Source: DAOUKH01 sp034421515
GTDB lineage: Bacteria; Chloroflexota; Dehalococcoidia; SHYB01
NCBI GenBank assembly: GCA_034421515.1
Contig: DAOUKH010000038.1
Span: 1-34,380, forward strand
Direction: 5' to 3'
Length of the DNA: 34,380 bases
Every line of letters begins with the position of its first letter. Position 1 is the first letter of the stretch. This document shows positions 31,851-34,380 of this stretch, piece after piece. Below the pieces are notes generated by a model that made no database searches, was not told the origin of the DNA, and was given only the letters and a program-made list of their open reading frames with translations. The position numbers and the translations under genes are program-made.

Positions 31851-32633
31851 TTGGGCTACGAGTTTATCCGATATGAGGAGCCGGCGGAGGGCGTCGCGCT
31901 GGTGACGCTGAACCGGCCGGAGCGGTTGAACGCGCTGCACCGGCCGATCCTCGAAGAGGTGGCCGCCGCGGTCGCGGAGATCGAGGCCGACGACCGCATC
32001 CGCGTCTGGCTGCTGACCGGCGCGCCCCGCGCCGACGGCCGCCCCTGCTTCTCGGCCGGGGCCGACCTCAAGGCCGCCGGCGAAGGGCTGGCGCCCGCCG
32101 GCAGCCTCGGCTACGAGCTCGCCAACGACATCGACGACATGCTCAAGCCCTCCATCGCCGTCGTCGACGGCGTGTGCAGCACCGGTGGAGTCGAGCTCGC
32201 GCTGGCGTGCGACTTCCGGCTGGTGGGCGAGGCGGCGCAGATCAGCGATTGGCACCTCAAGAACCTCGGCACCGGACTCGGCGGCTGGGGCGCGAGCACT
32301 CGCTGGTCGCGCCTCGTCGGCACGACCAAGACGAAGGAGATCGTCCTGACGGGCAAGGTCGTGGGCGCCGAGGAGGCGGAGCGGATCGGCTTCGCGACCG
32401 CGATGCACCCCAGCTCCGAGGTCATGGACCGCGCGCTAGAGATGGCGCAGACGATCGCTGCGATGAGCCCGGCCGGCGTCCGGCTGACTCTGTCGCACCT
32501 CGACCGCAACCAGGACATGAGCCGCGATCAGGCCCTACGCTGGGCGCAGCTCGCCATGAAGTGGTTCGGGATGTCGGGGAGCTTCGAGGAGCGCGCCAAG
32601 CGCGCCATCGAGAAGCGCGAGGGCGGCGGCTAG
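31851..32633 (+). CDS. Enoyl-CoA hydratase/isomerase family protein (260 aa)
   Basis: Crotonase-fold enzyme for acyl-CoA. VALVTLNRPERLNALHRPIL, the oxyanion segment GRPCFSAGADLKAAG, VCSTGGVELALACDFRLVG and the C-terminal SFEERAKRAIEKREGG are typical. Around the usual catalytic glutamates it reads ISDWHLKNLGTGLGGWG, so the standard Glu pair is not obvious and the reaction may not be hydration. The start is TTG at 31851 with GGAGG six bases upstream; the ATG at 31821 would overlap the upstream gene and lacks a ribosome site. Its stop TAG shares the bases CTAG with the stop of the convergent CoA-transferase gene. Confidence 0.85.
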   Translation: MGYEFIRYEEPAEGVALVTLNRPERLNALHRPILEEVAAAVAEIEADDRIRVWLLTGAPRADGRPCFSAGADLKAAGEGLAPAGSLGYELANDIDDMLKPSIAVVDGVCSTGGVELALACDFRLVGEAAQISDWHLKNLGTGLGGWGASTRWSRLVGTTKTKEIVLTGKVVGAEEAERIGFATAMHPSSEVMDRALEMAQTIAAMSPAGVRLTLSHLDRNQDMSRDQALRWAQLAMKWFGMSGSFEERAKRAIEKREGGG

Positions 32634-34380
32634 CGCCGGAGGTAACGCTCGGGCGGGTCCTCGGCGACGACCCGGTCGCGGTACAGGACATCGATCTCGC
32701 CGGTGTCCATGCCCAAGAGTCGTTCCAGCACCAGCCGGTTGTGCTCGCCGTAGGCGGGGCTGTCGCTGCGGATGACGCCCGGCGTCCGTGAGAAGTGCCA
32801 GGGCATGCCGCTGTGCACCCAGGCGCCGACGCGTCGGGTGGGCAGCATCAGGTAGAAACCCCGTTTGTGGGCATGGAGGTCGCTGATCATCTCCCAATTG
32901 GCGAGAACCGGACCCGCGGGGACGCCGGCCTCCTGCAGCAGCCGGGCCGCCTCGTAGTGGTCGAGGCCGGCGCTCCACGCGCCTAGCACCTCGTCGATCT
33001 CAGCGTGGGCGGCGCGGCGGCCCTCGACCGAGTCGAAGCGCGGATCGTCGAGGCGGGGGTCGCCGACGACTTCACGCAGGCGGCGCCACTCGTCGTCCGA
33101 TCGCACCGTCAGGACCATCCACGCGTCCTCGCCCATGCAGGGGTAGCAGCCCTGGGGCGCGAAGCGGAGATGACGGTTGCCCCGTCGCTGGGGAACGCGG
33201 CAGGTCAGCCCGTACTCCATGAACGCCTCCGAGCAGAAGACGATGCCGCCTTCGTTCAGGGCCATGTCGATGTACTGGCCGCGGCCGGTGGCGTCGCGGT
33301 ATTCCAGCGCGGCGAGGAGTGCGACGGGCGCATGGACGGTGGCGATGGGGTCGGCGTAGTAGTTGGTGGTGTTGTAGGGCTGGTCGTCGCCGGCGTAGCC
33401 GGTCAACGACGCGATGCCGCACGCCGCCTCGATATTCGAGCCGAAGGCGCTAAAGTCGCGGCCCGGCGGCGTCTGGCCGAAGCCGGAGATCGAGAGCATG
33501 ATGATCGCGGGGTTGACCGCCTTGAGCACGGGATATTCGAGGTCGAGATTGCGCATGACGCGCGGCGTGTTGTTCTCGACGACGATGTCGGCGTCCTCCA
33601 CGAGGCGCAGGAAGATGTCGCGGCCGCGGGGTGTGGAGAGATCGATGGAGACACCGTACTTGCTACGGTTCATTTCCAGGAAGTAGCTGCAGCGGTCCCA
33701 GTACCGCTCGAAGCCCTGGTTCCCGGCGAACTGACCGACGCGGGCGGCGAGGCGCGTAGGGGACTCGATCTTGATGACTTCGGCGCCGAGGTCGCCGAGC
33801 ATTCGGCAGGTCACCGGCCCCGCCCAGTTGTTGGTGATCTCGAGGACGCGAATGCCTTCGAGCGGCGCCCGGGGCGGCCCCGGCGCCTCGATGGGCGGGC
33901 GCGGGGAAATGACCGGTGCGGCCTGCGGTCGCGACTGGCGCGGACTCCAGCCGCCGGTGTGCTCGCCGAGCAAGGGCGCGGGCAGCCGCACCGCCGCCGG
34001 GCTCTCGGAAAAAAGGTAAGGGAAGCCCGGCAGTGCGATCTCGCCGGTGGCGGGGTGCTCGACCGTCGTGGGCCAGCCGCGGGCCCGTAGGTGCGGCGAA
34101 GCCATGTGGTCGGCGACGTCGTAGGCGGGAGCGACGGGCAGGCCGAGCTCCTGGGCCTGCCCGAAGGCCTCCTCCTTGGTGACCGTCACGCACCACGCGC
34201 GAAGCACGTCGAGCATGGCGTCGCGTCGCTCCGGCGTCCAATCTCCCTCGGGGATGAAGCGCGGGTCGTCGAGAAGGTCGGGGCGCCCGGCGAGCAACAG
34301 GAAGTTGGGGTTGAGGGAGGTCGCCTCGAAGTGGACCCAGCCGTTCTTGCAGCGAAGGAGCTGCGAGCCGGTGCGCTTCT
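32630..34380 (-). CDS. Fused double CaiB/BaiF CoA-transferase (5' end outside window)
   Basis: Two family III CoA-transferase modules in one polypeptide, open to the window edge. The first module is seen only in its C-terminal part: CKNGWVHFEATSLNPNF, the region near GRPDLLDDPRF, then LPAPLLGEHTGG. A proline-rich linker (bases about 33860-33958) follows. The second module is complete: LEGIRVLEITNNWAGPVTCR, LGDLGAEVIKIESPTRL, and a catalytic Asp in NYYADPIATVHAPVALL (codon 33350-33352), then TGRGQYIDMALNEGG. Its order parallels the coupled two-gene CaiB pair at 9293-11826. The stop overlaps the stop of the convergent crotonase gene. Confidence 0.9.
   Translation of the reverse strand, partial: KRTGSQLLRCKNGWVHFEATSLNPNFLLLAGRPDLLDDPRFIPEGDWTPERRDAMLDVLRAWCVTVTKEEAFGQAQELGLPVAPAYDVADHMASPHLRARGWPTTVEHPATGEIALPGFPYLFSESPAAVRLPAPLLGEHTGGWSPRQSRPQAAPVISPRPPIEAPGPPRAPLEGIRVLEITNNWAGPVTCRMLGDLGAEVIKIESPTRLAARVGQFAGNQGFERYWDRCSYFLEMNRSKYGVSIDLSTPRGRDIFLRLVEDADIVVENNTPRVMRNLDLEYPVLKAVNPAIIMLSISGFGQTPPGRDFSAFGSNIEAACGIASLTGYAGDDQPYNTTNYYADPIATVHAPVALLAALEYRDATGRGQYIDMALNEGGIVFCSEAFMEYGLTCRVPQRRGNRHLRFAPQGCYPCMGEDAWMVLTVRSDDEWRRLREVVGDPRLDDPRFDSVEGRRAAHAEIDEVLGAWSAGLDHYEAARLLQEAGVPAGPVLANWEMISDLHAHKRGFYLMLPTRRVGAWVHSGMPWHFSRTPGVIRSDSPAYGEHNRLVLERLLGMDTGEIDVLYRDRVVAEDPPERYLRR

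Overview
The window is GC-rich chromosomal DNA with dense gene packing, many 4-base ATGA start/stop overlaps and several GTG or TTG starts. The content combines flavin-dependent luciferase-like (LLM) oxidoreductases, family III (CaiB/BaiF) CoA-transferases, MaoC-like dehydratases, crotonases, amidohydrolases, and proteins with (T-P-E-P-T-A)-like linkers. This mix is typical of uncultured Chloroflexota, especially the SAR202/Dehalococcoidia side. That placement is inference from gene content, not from a marker-gene tree. No rRNA, tRNA, CRISPR array or phage structural genes were seen.

Layout. 1-1254: C-terminal part of a serine recombinase, cut by the window edge, whose last codons lie in a dispersed palindromic repeat. 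1279-2526: a MaoC/FAS1-type dehydratase, convergent with it. 2592-6556: a minus-strand, probably copper-linked operon (His-rich membrane protein, CopC, a CopC-CopD-cytochrome c fusion, a small membrane-anchored protein). 6662-7711: a surface fibronectin-III protein. 7840-9285 (+): a PH-domain membrane protein and a crotonase. 9293-11826 (-): two translationally coupled CaiB-type CoA-transferases, one apparently lacking the catalytic Asp. 11827-12203: a repeat island. 12204-16436 (-): a five-gene operon of SDR, two tandemly duplicated LLM oxidoreductases, AtuA-like and DUF4387 proteins, reminiscent of acyclic-terpene (atu) catabolism. 16593-18371 (+): an SLC13-type anion permease with TrkA_C domains, ending tail to tail with a glutamate dehydrogenase-family gene (18376-19629, -). 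19765-22777 (-): three stacked amidohydrolases. 22943-25022 (-): a large LLM oxidoreductase preceded by an alpha/beta-hydrolase-fold protein with Gly at the nucleophile position. 25182-26339 (+): an acyl-CoA dehydrogenase. 26400-28061 (+): a lipoprotein with a HExxH metallopeptidase-like domain. 28278-31111 (+): housekeeping genes folD, a greA-like gene with an altered tip, and serS. 31183-31833 (+): a HicA-HicB pair and a possible orphan antitoxin. 31851-32633 (+): a second crotonase. 32630-34380 (-): a fused double CaiB CoA-transferase running off the window.

How they fit together. The catabolic genes make a plausible acyl-CoA-centred scavenging network. LLM monooxygenases, SDRs and amidohydrolases would attack an organic substrate. 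CaiB enzymes would load or transfer CoA. Acyl-CoA dehydrogenase, crotonases, MaoC and AtuA-type proteins would process the acyl-CoA. The SLC13 permease could import carboxylates. No substrate can be named from sequence alone. A repeat family, CTCAGTCTCCCCC followed by a G-rich arm and GAGAGGTTTAAGG, punctuates operon boundaries across the window. The most interesting items are the coupled Asp-less/Asp-containing CaiB pair and its fused counterpart, the two-LLM AtuA operon, the CopC-CopD-cytochrome c fusion, the nucleophile-less hydrolase, and the tip-altered GreA.
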